Shown here piece after piece: positions 11,293-19,583 of a stretch of 64,000 nt of DNA. The stretch covers positions 62,001-126,000 of the forward strand of contig NZ_CP139993.1 of the NCBI RefSeq assembly GCF_034424155.1, written 5' to 3'. Numbering within the stretch: the first letter of the stretch is position 1; every line of letters begins with the position of its first letter. Both the position numbers and the translations under genes were made by a program. The notes beneath the pieces were generated by a model, which was not told the DNA's origin, ran no database searches, and saw nothing but the letters and a program-made list of their open reading frames with translations. Source of the DNA: Hafnia alvei (lineage in GTDB: Bacteria > Pseudomonadota > Gammaproteobacteria > Enterobacterales > Enterobacteriaceae).

Positions 11293-11667
11293 ATGACATT
11301 GTTTGATGAATGTAAGGAGTTGCTCAGGGCAGATTTTGATGTTGTGGAAGGGGATGATTTGAGCATGGTAATGGATATTTTTCATCAATATCCATGGCAT
11401 AGCGGTAATCTCATATGGTCAGAAATGGATTTCAGCGATTATGAACTCACTCATGAGATGTTAAATGGGAGCGACTTAGGCAATGAAACTGTATTTGTCA
11501 TAGCAGATGATGCCGATGTCCCCGTGTTCAGAACCCATCTACAACTTATTGTCGATAATATCTACGATGTTATCGCCATATCACCTAACCTATTTATTTT
11601 TAACGATAAGATAATGATTAAGCCTTTATTCCCTCATAATTTTATAAGGTTTAGTCTGCGAAAGTGA
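11293..11667 (+). CDS. Small acidic protein, possible orphan CDI-type immunity protein
   Basis: This 124-residue acidic protein has no signal peptide or membrane segment. The start is ATG 11293 because GGGAG lies five bases upstream; a GTG at 11287 is also in frame. The N-terminus (MTLFDECKELLRADFDVVEG) and the C-terminal text (NIYDVIAISPNLFIFNDK) remind me of contact-dependent-inhibition immunity proteins of the CdiI group. That is recall, not a search. No CdiA toxin tip or CdiB is in the window; the gene sits alone 70 bp beyond an IS91 element. If the call is right it is an orphan immunity gene that would neutralise a neighbour's toxin. Otherwise it is a hypothetical cytoplasmic protein. 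Confidence 0.55.
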   Translation: MTLFDECKELLRADFDVVEGDDLSMVMDIFHQYPWHSGNLIWSEMDFSDYELTHEMLNGSDLGNETVFVIADDADVPVFRTHLQLIVDNIYDVIAISPNLFIFNDKIMIKPLFPHNFIRFSLRK

Positions 11668-11764
11668 TGAGCAGAGATACTGACCTGCTCTCTGTTGATC
11701 AACTCAGACTGTTGTTAGCAACGTCCGCCTCTGGCATAGGGCTGCTGTTGAAGCCCTGACAACC

Positions 11765-12351
11765 TTAGACTTCAATCGATTCAGAGATCTCTAACGCATC
11801 ATCCACTTCAATGCCCAGATAACGGACTGTGCTTTCCAGTTTCTTATGACCCAACAGAAGTTGGATCACCCGGAGATTCTTGGTTTTCTTGTAGATCAGG
11901 TAAGGTTTTGTTCTTCTCAAGGAATGTGTACTGTAAAGCGAATCTCCTAGACCAAGTTTTGCTACCCACCCATGAAAAATTCGGTTGTATTGCCGGGTTG
12001 ATATGTGTTGGTTAGTACCGACCCGAGATCGGAACAAATAGTCTTTACTGCGTAAATTGCCAAGCTTTATCAATGCGGAACAGCTTCTCTTGTCCCTTTG
12101 GTTATCTCAAATTGGACAGGGCTGCCGGATTTCTGTTGTAGAACCGTAGCTCTGCTTGAAACAGAGCTACCATATGCAACTTTGAGTTTGACCAGATCAC
12201 AGCCTCGAAGCGTACTGTCCAGGGCCATGTTGAACAAAGCTAAATCGCGCGTTTTACCTTCCAGTTCAAGCCTGATTCAGATACCCCAGATATGAGATAT
12301 CTGAAGTGGTCTTTTTTGGCCGATGATACGGTCTTTGTTCCACGGTGACAT
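11765..12351 (-). pseudogene. Tyrosine recombinase/integrase, inactivated by a nonsense and a frameshift mutation
   Basis: Joining three pieces restores a ~195-residue plasmid-type integrase. It starts at ATG 12351 (MSPWNKDRIIGQKRPLQISH), hits an in-frame TGA at 12277-12279 where an Arg codon (CGA) is expected, and resumes as RLELEGKTRDLALFNMALDS and CDLVKLKVAYG. After TKGTREAV it loses frame near 12,073, where one missing G in TGG would explain it. It then continues as IKLGNLRSKDYLFRSRVG to the stop at 11765. The HxxR motif (THSLRRTKPYLIY), GH (LLLGHKKLEST) and the tyrosine in VRYLGIE are all still readable, so the decay is recent. Confidence 0.8.
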
Positions 12352-12550
12352 GTTTATACTAAAATCTCCTGCAATGTGGGAAATTTGAGTATGGTTGTCC
12401 CTTATGAGCGAAGATCTGACATAATTTCTCACAAGCCGATTGCGGTACGTTAGATTACATGCATAACGATAAACTGAACAAATTAGGATAGAGTGCTCTT
12501 GTGTAGAGACACAACTTGAACATTTTGACGAGCTTAAAAGTAAACTATTC

Positions 12551-13093
12551 ATGAGTAGACGACTAAACAGAGATTATCGAACCAAAATCAGAAATATTCC
12601 CCGACGCCTAAAAGCGCTTAACCGTTGGGCTGGTACATTTCGTAATCCTGAACGTAGCATTTTCTCAGAAGATGAGCATTACTGGAATTTCAAAATTCCA
12701 GTAGACATTAATATCGTTGAGGGGAAGTGCAGCACGCTTAAAACCAAAGCGGCTTGTGCGCAAGCTTTAATTAATGCATGTTCAAACCTCATAACGGCTA
12801 CTGTTGGTATAAATTACAGCCCTCGGATTACCGCTGTGGTATGTCTTCCGGATATGTTTACAAGTGAGGTCTGTCTTTATCGCTCCGAAGAATATTATCA
12901 AAGCTTCATAACTGAAGATCGTTCTGAAAATGGAGCTTCTGCTTTGATCAAAGATCGTAGCCTTGCTGCTGAATGGGGACTCGTTCTGCCAGATAACGTA
13001 CAGGAAATAGGTATCACTCTCGAATATTATGGAAGCGAGGATCGTGATGAATGGTTCACGGGAGAACGCTGGTATTATGGCCAAGTGACTTAA
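12551..13093 (+). CDS. Hypothetical protein, DUF3916-like
   Basis: This 180-residue protein is basic at the N-terminus (MSRRLNRDYRTKIRNIPRRL) and acidic at the C-terminus, with no signal peptide or membrane segment. The N-terminal Arg-rich sequence and the block YWNFKIPVDINIVEGK resemble proteins annotated as DUF3916; this is recalled with moderate confidence. Upstream is the broken integrase on the other strand (start 12351), downstream an intergenic gap and resolvase debris. No clear Shine-Dalgarno precedes the ATG, and no function can be assigned. It may be a cargo gene of an older integrative element of which the integrase is a relic. Confidence 0.6.
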   Translation: MSRRLNRDYRTKIRNIPRRLKALNRWAGTFRNPERSIFSEDEHYWNFKIPVDINIVEGKCSTLKTKAACAQALINACSNLITATVGINYSPRITAVVCLPDMFTSEVCLYRSEEYYQSFITEDRSENGASALIKDRSLAAEWGLVLPDNVQEIGITLEYYGSEDRDEWFTGERWYYGQVT

Positions 13094-13270
13094 GGATGTT
13101 GCTTTCATTTATTAAAAATAAAGCACTTATAAAAAGGGACACTACTTCTGTCTAACGTCCGCTTCTGGCACATAGCGGACTTTACTTACATAGATGATTT
13201 GTCAGGCTGCTAGTCACAGGGAGTTAACTATTACGCCATGATTGCAAATAAACACGGTTATTTCAGCTTT

Positions 13271-13690
13271 TTAGGTTTTATGAAGCGCTTGTATCCGGCA
13301 AACCTGTGACGCGCTGTAGCCCGTAGCATCAGCCGTTTCCTGGATACTCAGTTTCTTTACCTGTCGGTAGTACAAGACTTTCTGATGTCGCTCCTGATCG
13401 GCCTGTTTACCCCGGTATTTCCCCAGTGTATGTGCCAGTTCAATTCCCTGCTTTTGACGCAGGCGGCGGCTCAGCCAGTCCTTATGCGACATCGCGACCA
13501 TCAGGTCGATAAGCATGTTATTGATGGCTGTTATCACGGCGCGGGTGATTGGGTCAGCCTGCGAAGGGTCTTTATCCGACAAAGCCTGCCATGAGGTGGG
13601 CACATCCAAGCTGACAATACGCAGCTCGTGATGTTCTATCTGCTTTTTAAGCGTCATCCAGTCGCTGTTGCTCAGACGGGTCAGGCGATC
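13271..13690 (-). pseudogene. Serine recombinase (resolvase), N-terminal part missing
   Basis: The readable part begins near LTRLSNSDWMTLKKQIEHHE, continues through IVSLDVPTSWQALSDKDP and the helix region NNMLIDLMVAMSHKDW, and ends with a DNA-binding HTH (KLSIQETADATGYSASQVCR). The catalytic N-terminal domain with the nucleophilic serine is absent, because at about 13,690 the sequence switches into an IS5-type transposase remnant on the opposite strand. The ORF extends a little into that remnant but those residues are not resolvase. It is inactive as it stands. Confidence 0.75.
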
Positions 13691-14082
13691 TGAGTCCCGG
13701 TCAGGCCCACGAAAGCCAGTTTGCACAACGCCTCCTGGACGGTATCGGAGTTCAGCGCAAGAACGGGAGTATGAAGCGCCGTGGTTATGCAGTGCTGGCT
13801 GATAAAGCCTACTCCGGACATGCGTTACGTAGAGAACTGAAAAGAAGAGGGATAAAAGCTGTCATCCCGCGTAAATCCAATGAAAAAATGGCCGCAGATG
13901 GTCGTTCACCACTCGTTCGTGAAGCCTACCGAAATCGCAACGTTGTAGAAAGGTGCTTTGGTCGCCTGAAAGAATACCGTCGAACGCTAAAGCGTTATAT
14001 AGAGGCGATGGTGGGTAAACTGTGCTTAACGGTTGAAATGTCAGAAGGTAAAGAGCCAATTTTTCCATATCTAATTTTATAG
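13687..14082 (+). pseudogene. IS5-family (IS427-type) transposase, C-terminal fragment
   Basis: The frame reads LSPGQAHESQFAQRLLDGIG, then YAVLADKAYSGHALRRELK, IKAVIPRKSNEK and YRNRNVVERCFGRLKEYRR. The second catalytic Asp (LADKAYSG) and the Glu (NVVERCFGRLK) of the DDE domain are present; the N-terminal half is lost where the resolvase fragment joins. After RRT the sequence stops matching the family, so the 3' end is also altered and the last ~25 residues are probably not transposase. The first ATG is at 13771, but homology starts upstream of it. Confidence 0.75.
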
Positions 14083-14129
14083 TGATTAATTATCATTGAA
14101 AACCTAATGAATACACCGTCGAGACAAAA

Positions 14130-14723
14130 GTGTTTTTCAATACAAAAAATTCCATACTTATATTCATGATTTTCACAATTGTAGGTTGTGCAAATGTTAG
14201 ATTGCAGCACCCTACGCCATCCAAAGAAATGGTAATCACCGCGCTAAAGGAATCTCAGGAATTACTAGACATTAATGAAAATAAAATAGATCTCCAAAAA
14301 ATAAAAAATATTGAAAAACTTCCTGTAAACGAATTACCAGCTGATTTTTTTCTGGCTAAAATTTATCCTGACTTAACCATACATACTATGGGATTTACCA
14401 GTAATGAACTTCTTGTAGGATTGCGCTCAGGGCAAGATTTGAAAAATGCAGGAATTATAATAAAACCTATCAAAGGTTTTATTTATGACTACACAGGAAA
14501 GATAGAGCGTGTTTTATATGCTACACCACACATGGTTGATTCTGAAAATTCACGTGAAGATATGGTTCTGTACACTAAGCCAATGTCACCGTTTAGTGTT
14601 ACAGTTTTATATCAGGATGGTACCAAAGGTCAATTCAATATCGAATCTAAACAAACAACCGCTTTATTTGGCAGTATTTACGCAACTAAATTAGATAAAT
14701 TCGATGGTAAGCTTTGGAGGTGA
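14130..14723 (+). CDS. Putative lipoprotein, C-terminus replaced by IS1 insertion
   Basis: A 197-residue protein with a signal sequence and lipobox (IFTIVGCAN, cysteine at about residue 20), so it is predicted to be lipid-anchored in the envelope. The remainder has no motif I recognise. The last codons run into IS1 copy 1: the stop TGA lies inside the IS1 terminal repeat. The 9-bp target duplication allows the original gene to be rebuilt. After KLW it would have continued INNKLYSDRYYVGMPYSQ and stopped at 15549-15551, 18 residues longer than the remaining K-L-W. The truncated form may still fold. Low GC and AT-rich codons match the surrounding accessory DNA rather than the autotransporter. 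Confidence 0.7.
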   Translation: MFFNTKNSILIFMIFTIVGCANVRLQHPTPSKEMVITALKESQELLDINENKIDLQKIKNIEKLPVNELPADFFLAKIYPDLTIHTMGFTSNELLVGLRSGQDLKNAGIIIKPIKGFIYDYTGKIERVLYATPHMVDSENSREDMVLYTKPMSPFSVTVLYQDGTKGQFNIESKQTTALFGSIYATKLDKFDGKLWR

Positions 14724-14773
14724 TGCTGCCAACTTACTGATTTAGTGTATGATGGTGTTTTTGAGGTGCTCCA

Positions 14774-15049
14774 GTGGCTTCTGTTTCTATCAGCTGTCCC
14801 TCCTGTTCAGCTACTGACGGGGTGGTGCGTAACGGCAAAAGCACCGCCGGACATCAGAGCTATCTCTGCTCTCACTGCCGTAAAACATGGCAACTGCAGT
14901 TCACTTACACCGCTTCTCAACCCGGTACGCACCAGAAAATCATTGATATGGCCATGAATGGCGTTGGATGCCGGGCAACTGCCCGCATTATGGGCGTTGG
15001 CCTCAACACGATTTTACGTCACTTAAAAAACTCAGGCCGCAGTCGGTAA
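14774..15049 (+). CDS. insA: IS1 protein InsA
   Basis: InsA is a 91-residue zinc-finger/HTH protein ([17 protein letters not shown]). Alone it binds the IS1 ends and represses; its reading frame is joined to insB by -1 frameshifting on the A-run in CTTAAAAAACTC to make the InsAB' transposase. Start is GTG. In this copy and copy 2 the residue after HQ is Ser; in copy 3 it is Arg. Confidence 0.95.
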   Translation: MASVSISCPSCSATDGVVRNGKSTAGHQSYLCSHCRKTWQLQFTYTASQPGTHQKIIDMAMNGVGCRATARIMGVGLNTILRHLKNSGRSR

Positions 15050-15471
15050 CCTCGCGCATACAGCCGGGCAGTGACGTCATCGTCTGCGCGGAAATGGACG
15101 AACAGTGGGGCTATGTCGGGGCTAAATCGCGCCAGCGCTGGCTGTTTTACGCGTATGACAGGCTCCGGAAGACGGTTGTTGCGCACGTATTCGGTGAACG
15201 CACTATGGCGACGCTGGGGCGTCTTATGAGCCTGCTGTCACCCTTTGACGTGGTGATATGGATGACGGATGGCTGGCCGCTGTATGAATCCCGCCTGAAG
15301 GGAAAGCTGTACGTAATCAGCAAGCGATATACGCAGCGAATTGAGCGGCATAACCTGAATCTGAGGCAGCACCTGGCACGGCTGGGACGGAAGTCGCTGT
15401 CGTTCTCAAAATCGGTGGAGCTGCATGACAAAGTCATCGGGCATTATCTGAACATAAAACACTATCAATAA
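14968..15471 (+). CDS. insB: IS1 protein InsB (catalytic part of InsAB')
   Basis: This frame supplies the DDE-type catalytic region of the IS1 transposase, expressed as the InsAB' fusion after -1 frameshifting. Conserved text includes [28 protein letters not shown] and [20 protein letters not shown]. It is full length (167 codons). Variant: KGKLYVISK here, KGKLHVISK in the other two copies. Confidence 0.95.
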   Translation: MPGNCPHYGRWPQHDFTSLKKLRPQSVTSRIQPGSDVIVCAEMDEQWGYVGAKSRQRWLFYAYDRLRKTVVAHVFGERTMATLGRLMSLLSPFDVVIWMTDGWPLYESRLKGKLYVISKRYTQRIERHNLNLRQHLARLGRKSLSFSKSVELHDKVIGHYLNIKHYQ

Positions 15472-15585
15472 GTTGGAGTCATTACCAGCTTTGGATTAAT
15501 AATAAACTTTATTCAGACCGTTATTATGTAGGCATGCCATATAGTCAATGAGGGAAAAAAGTTGGTGGTTTACCCCAACTGTTAA

Positions 15586-15607
15586 AGCTGGCATATCTAT
15601 GCCAGCT
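15586..15607. repeat. Perfect 10-bp inverted repeat
   Basis: AGCTGGCATA-TC-TATGCCAGCT is a near-complete palindrome. It sits at the 3' side of a small transposase remnant and beyond the rebuilt lipoprotein stop. It may be a terminator stem without a T-run or an old IS end. Confidence 0.5.
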
Positions 15608-15689
15608 CTAGATATATCAGGAGTTTGTCGCAAATTTGCTGCAGTACGGGAATGCGGTTCAGTTCTTTCTGGCTCATGGTCGCCAACAT
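15597..15689 (-). pseudogene. Possible N-terminal remnant of an ISNCY-type transposase
   Basis: Thirty codons read MLATMSQKELNRIPVLQQIC, which resembles the start of ISNCY-group transposases (MSQKEL-x-R-x-VLQ-x-IC). The frame stops after a few unrelated codons. The rest of the transposase is missing. The match is short and from memory. Confidence 0.35.
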
Positions 15690-16045
15690 AGACGCTCCGG
15701 ATAGTTTGCCTGTGAGAACAGATTAACCGAAAGACGACATTTTAACTTTGGTAAAACACAACATGATCGCTTTGTGCTGACAGCATTGATTCGCATAATC
15801 ATAATTATGTTAAATAATAAACAAAATTCAATGAAATATCAATAAATTGCAAAGATCAACCTATCCAGAATATTGCTTATTATCAATAACCTGCTGTGAG
15901 TGATGCTCCGTCAAAACACCCTACATACTTACTGATTCTTTCTATCTAAATTAAACAATAACTTTTTGAGCTTGTATATAATTATGTGTACAAGCTCGTA
16001 TAATTCAGCAACAACTATATATCTTCTAGATAATAACTGTAAGCA
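15690..16045. other. AT-rich stretch without a supported gene
   Basis: This stretch lies between the transposase remnant and the hdeB stop. It is AT-rich with no ORF of convincing composition. GTGTACAAGCTCGTATAATTCAGC and similar text shows no clear terminator for hdeB. Confidence 0.5.
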
Positions 16046-16369
16046 TTATTCAACCTTTTTCACCGCTTTTTCCAAGTCTTCTTTCAATGACTCTAGCGTT
16101 CTTTTTGGCTCTTTTTTGCATAGCTCAACGGCCTTAGGTGTAGCAATTGTTTCTGTTTCACTCCAATCCACGTAATCACCACCTTTGAAATCGGTATCTT
16201 TGTTCAAAACCCAGAACGCAATTGGTGTGTATGACTTAGGGTTCATGTCGAGAAATTCATGGCATGTCATATTGCTTGGCGTTATATCTTGTGAAGCTGT
16301 AGCCATACCGGTCGTTAGAAGACAGGCTGAAAACAAGCTAAGTATTAAAGATGTTTGTTTAATTTTCAT
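16046..16369 (-). CDS. hdeB: Acid-stress chaperone HdeB
   Basis: This is a 107-residue periplasmic protein with a signal peptide (MKIKQTSLILSLFSACLLTT, cleavage after ATA-like sites). The mature part carries the HdeA/HdeB fold signature: two cysteines in MTCHEFLDMNPKSYTPIAFW and AVELCKKEP that form the single disulfide. HdeB unfolds at mildly acidic pH and binds denaturing periplasmic proteins. The start at 16369 was chosen over 16378 because AGGT lies about ten bases upstream and the signal peptide then begins correctly. It lies downstream of hdeA on the same strand, with 266 bp between them, a wider gap than I recall for E. coli. Confidence 0.85.
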   Translation of the reverse strand: MKIKQTSLILSLFSACLLTTGMATASQDITPSNMTCHEFLDMNPKSYTPIAFWVLNKDTDFKGGDYVDWSETETIATPKAVELCKKEPKRTLESLKEDLEKAVKKVE

Positions 16370-16635
16370 AATTAACATACCTATTTATTTTTAATGTGTT
16401 TTTTCCATAACCGCTGCTATCTGACATTTTTTAAATTCATATAGGCAGCGGAGACTAACTTAATCATTTAAGAATATATATAACGACATTTATTCATTTA
16501 CATTAACACACTATTGATAAGAGTTAATTTTAAAGCTAAAGTCTATTTACACTTCATTTAATAAATAAGCTCAAAGATTAATTTACTAATACAATAGCAC
16601 ATATCGATGAGCTGACTGTGGGTTCATAACATAAA

Positions 16636-16953
16636 TCACATATCGTGTTTTACTTTCTTCCACTCAGATTTGACCTTGCCAATAAAGGATTCTTTTGGGG
16701 CTTTTTTGCAAGCTTCGATGACTAATGGTATTACCTTTTCAGTGCCATTGATATCTAGGACCGCATCCTCTGGCTTGTCATTTTTATTGAGTGCCTCAGC
16801 AAAGCCGATAGCTGTAGGCTTAAAACTTTCATTCAATGCTATAAAATCCTCACAAGTCCATGATTTCACTGGCTTACTATTTTCTGCAGCATTGCTCATT
16901 GCAGAAAAGCTTACTAAGCCTACCATACTGATTAATAATAATTTCTTGTTCAT
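16636..16953 (-). CDS. hdeA: Acid-stress chaperone HdeA
   Basis: This 105-residue periplasmic chaperone has a signal peptide ending near SNAAEN and strong similarity to E. coli HdeA: KSWTCEDFIALNESFKPTA, then GFAEALNKNDKPEDAVLD and a second Cys in IEACKKAP. The two cysteines form the disulfide needed for function. At pH below about 3 the dimer dissociates and shields unfolding proteins. The start at 16953 has GGAG eight bases upstream; the ORF upstream of it is not needed. It is on the same strand as the urease operon and downstream of nixA, suggesting an acid-resistance island, though with 450 bp between them it probably has its own promoter. Confidence 0.9.
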   Translation of the reverse strand: MNKKLLLISMVGLVSFSAMSNAAENSKPVKSWTCEDFIALNESFKPTAIGFAEALNKNDKPEDAVLDINGTEKVIPLVIEACKKAPKESFIGKVKSEWKKVKHDM

Positions 16954-17406
16954 TCTTATCTCTCCAGTTTTATTGGTATACATAACATTGTGTTCATCTA
17001 TAAACGATAGTCACAAATTAAACTACTGCAAGTTTATTTACTATAGTAGCTTATTTTTAAAGTTGTATTCAGACACAATTAATATTCAATTGCTGCAGCC
17101 CTGTTGTTTAAATACTATCCTCCATGCCATAAATGACTTTTCATCTGAAGCTTAGCCAAATGAATAATCTGTCAACATAAAGAACTGAAAAGTAGTTACA
17201 ATTGACTATATTCATATTAGCGATTTGCTCATGGATTTATTTATACCATGTCTCACTCCAAATGTTCTTTCAAAAATCTCTACCGTCAAATTTGGCGCAA
17301 TTAATAATATTGACATGAAGAATCAATGAATTTTATGATGAATTCATCTAATCTAAATCATTTAAAGCCTGTTATTAGACTCCATAAGAAACTGTGAGCC
17401 ACCGCT
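16954..17406. other. Intergenic region between nixA and hdeA
   Basis: This 450-bp AT-rich segment must hold the hdeA promoter on the minus strand and the end of the nixA transcript. I see no convincing terminator hairpin with a T-run and no gene. Confidence 0.5.
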
Positions 17407-18465
17407 TTATCGATTAATACGTAAGCTATCATAGCCACGGACATGATATATTGCTGCTGAGAATATCCAACATAGAATGAAGATCCCGATAACCCAATAA
17501 CCGATCTCACCAAGATTGTCACTAAGATGATTAATTACGTTCCAAACTCCACCACTTAAATTCATTTTTTCTGCAATAAGCCCCAATGCTTCAATACCAC
17601 CGATAAAAAAGGCAACGATAACGGAAGCAGCGGTCACAGTAATATTATAGTAGAGTTTTCTCACTGGATTAGAAAACGCCCAGCCATATGCTCCAATCAT
17701 CACAAAATTATCTAGTGAATCGATCAAAGCCATTCCAGCCGTAAATAAAATGGGAAAAACCATGATAGCCCACATGCTCATTCCATGTGTTGCACTCGCT
17801 GCAGCAATCCCTAGCACACCAATTTCGGTTGCCGTATCGAAACCTAGGCCAAATAGAAACCCAACCGGATACATATGCCAACTTTTGTTGACTAAATTAA
17901 ATACACGCTTGAATAAGCGAGCTAAAAAACCTCCTTGGTTCGCAACCAGAAGATCTAAATCTTCATCTTTATACTTATAGCCGGCCTTAACCTGTCTGAA
18001 TCTTTTATATACTGAAAGAAGGATCGTCAAATTAAGAAATGCGAATAATAACAAAAATGCCGATGAAATCAGCGTACCAATCAAGCCCCCCGTCTCATGA
18101 AACCAGGACATATCATTTTTAAATGCCATCGCAGTTGCAGCAATAGCCAATGAGGCTAATATCACAATGGTAGAATGCCCAAGGGAGAAAAAAGTACCAA
18201 CGGCAATGGGGGTTTTTCCCTGCTGCATGAGTTTACGTGTAACATTATCAATGGCAGCGATATGATCAGCATCGACCGCATGACGTAGCCCAAAACTATA
18301 AGCTAACAGAGCCATCCCCATAAGCACGGCATTATCCTTGAACTCAAGAAACGCCCATGCCCATGCTAATCCATTCACAACTAGCAAGCCGACAAGTAAA
18401 AAAATCGCTCGGCGTTTCGTGCTTAGAGAACCATGCATGATTCTTTTTTGGGTGATATTAACCAT
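17407..18465 (-). CDS. nixA: Nickel permease of the NiCoT (NixA/HoxN) family
   Basis: The 352-residue inner-membrane protein has about eight hydrophobic segments. Signature motifs are the metal-binding RHAVDADHIAAIDN in the second segment, FSLGHSTIVIL, LGFDTATEIG and GMALIDSLDNF. NiCoT permeases import Ni2+ (sometimes Co2+) with high affinity. Its position 66 bp after the urea-transporter gene, in the same direction as ureABCEFGD, says its job is nickel supply for the urease active site. GGAGAG precedes the ATG at a good distance. Confidence 0.95.
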   Translation of the reverse strand: MVNITQKRIMHGSLSTKRRAIFLLVGLLVVNGLAWAWAFLEFKDNAVLMGMALLAYSFGLRHAVDADHIAAIDNVTRKLMQQGKTPIAVGTFFSLGHSTIVILASLAIAATAMAFKNDMSWFHETGGLIGTLISSAFLLLFAFLNLTILLSVYKRFRQVKAGYKYKDEDLDLLVANQGGFLARLFKRVFNLVNKSWHMYPVGFLFGLGFDTATEIGVLGIAAASATHGMSMWAIMVFPILFTAGMALIDSLDNFVMIGAYGWAFSNPVRKLYYNITVTAASVIVAFFIGGIEALGLIAEKMNLSGGVWNVINHLSDNLGEIGYWVIGIFILCWIFSAAIYHVRGYDSLRINR

Positions 18466-18530
18466 ACTCGCTCTCCAGAATATTTCTAAGACCTGACAAT
18501 AGGCAACAGATAAACATTAATCGATGTGGG

Positions 18531-19526
18531 TCATTGCCGATGTGCTGGCATAATCTCTTTATTAGGCACAAGAAAAAGCCATGAAGCTAAAACGAATGGC
18601 ATCGTTAGCGTTGGAATACCTAGCGGAGAAAGTAGCGTATCTAATGCTCCTTGCACGATCACGGTAAAAATAACTCCAATCAACGTATAAGCTAGGACTC
18701 GCCAGCTTGGATTATTAAAAGTAGAGCCAAGAGCTATGGCCGTTAACACAGCACTAAACGAGTACAGTCCAAGATGGATGCTATCGTAATTCGCCATTAA
18801 AAACGTTGCAGTAAGTATTGCTAAAAACGAACCACAGACAGCGAAGATAGCAGCCCATAAAGATTCAATGGCTAGCCCAATAAGAAATAAGATGCCACCA
18901 ATGAGGCTACTGAAAAGGAATATTTGCGAGATACCATTAAAGAGGCTATCAAAAACGTAGTGGCGATTCTCAGTGCTATTCGTTTCTACTATAAATTGGT
19001 GGGGGAACGAGGGATGCGGTAGTCCACCGTTATGCAAGCTTGAGAAGGCATAGCTCGAAAGCAGAATAATCCACGTGGTGAAAACAAAAGGTGCAGTTAA
19101 AGCAGCAACTTTCCATGTTTTTAATATATCAGCAATACAGAGTGTAGAAACAACTGAAATGATACTACCAAGGACGATACATCCCCAAACCAACGGACTC
19201 ATTTCTAAAAATGTTGGTAGCGCGACGCCAACTAAACATCCGTTATAGCCATATAATCCCACTCGCCATGACTTACGGTCACGAACTGTTAGACCTGTTA
19301 ACGTCGCGACGACTGTTCCTAACACCCCGCCATAAGCAACGGCGGGGTGACCTTCACCATAGGCACCGATAAAAATAGCTGCAAAAAAAAACAATCCAGT
19401 TAAGGGATTATTTTGAAACATAACCTGCGCGCAACCACGTAAGGTAACGTCAATGAATTCAATGAATATGTTCGACTCGACAAGTTTCATCCAAAAAGTT
19501 GGATTGCTTCTATTTGTATTCATCAT
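18531..19526 (-). CDS. yut: Urea channel/transporter (UT family, Yut-like)
   Basis: This ~331-residue inner-membrane protein belongs to the SLC14-like urea-transporter family. LRGCAQVMFQNNPLTGLFFF is the first-half signature (the LPxxTxPF-type motif is in the second half: GIPTLTMPFVLASW). Many hydrophobic segments form a two-fold repeat channel that passes urea down its gradient. The start at 19526 (ATGATG) was preferred over 19562, which has no ribosome site. It follows ureD by 57 bp and precedes nixA by 65 bp, so it is probably part of the urease operon. Yersinia has a urea transporter in the same place, as I recall. Confidence 0.9.
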   Translation of the reverse strand: MMNTNRSNPTFWMKLVESNIFIEFIDVTLRGCAQVMFQNNPLTGLFFFAAIFIGAYGEGHPAVAYGGVLGTVVATLTGLTVRDRKSWRVGLYGYNGCLVGVALPTFLEMSPLVWGCIVLGSIISVVSTLCIADILKTWKVAALTAPFVFTTWIILLSSYAFSSLHNGGLPHPSFPHQFIVETNSTENRHYVFDSLFNGISQIFLFSSLIGGILFLIGLAIESLWAAIFAVCGSFLAILTATFLMANYDSIHLGLYSFSAVLTAIALGSTFNNPSWRVLAYTLIGVIFTVIVQGALDTLLSPLGIPTLTMPFVLASWLFLVPNKEIMPAHRQ

Positions 19527-19583
19527 GTAATCATTTCTCAAATGAAAGTTAATGCATAACATTATATAGCTGGTAGGTTAGTC

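Larger units (their letters stand above)
14719..15486 (+). mobile_element. IS1, copy 1, with 9-bp target duplication
   Basis: This is a complete 768-bp IS1, from GGTGATGCTGCC to the matching end AGTTGGAGTCATTACC. It is flanked by perfect direct repeats AGCTTTGGA at 14710-14718 and 15487-15495, so it moved here by simple transposition into the lipoprotein gene. It differs from copies 2 and 3 by a Tyr (TAC) instead of a His (CAC) codon in insB near 15,310. Confidence 0.97.
14710..15495. repeat. 9-bp target-site duplication flanking IS1 copy 1
   Basis: AGCTTTGGA occurs at 14710-14718 and 15487-15495, directly abutting both IS1 ends. Nine base pairs is the standard IS1 duplication length. Confidence 0.95.
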
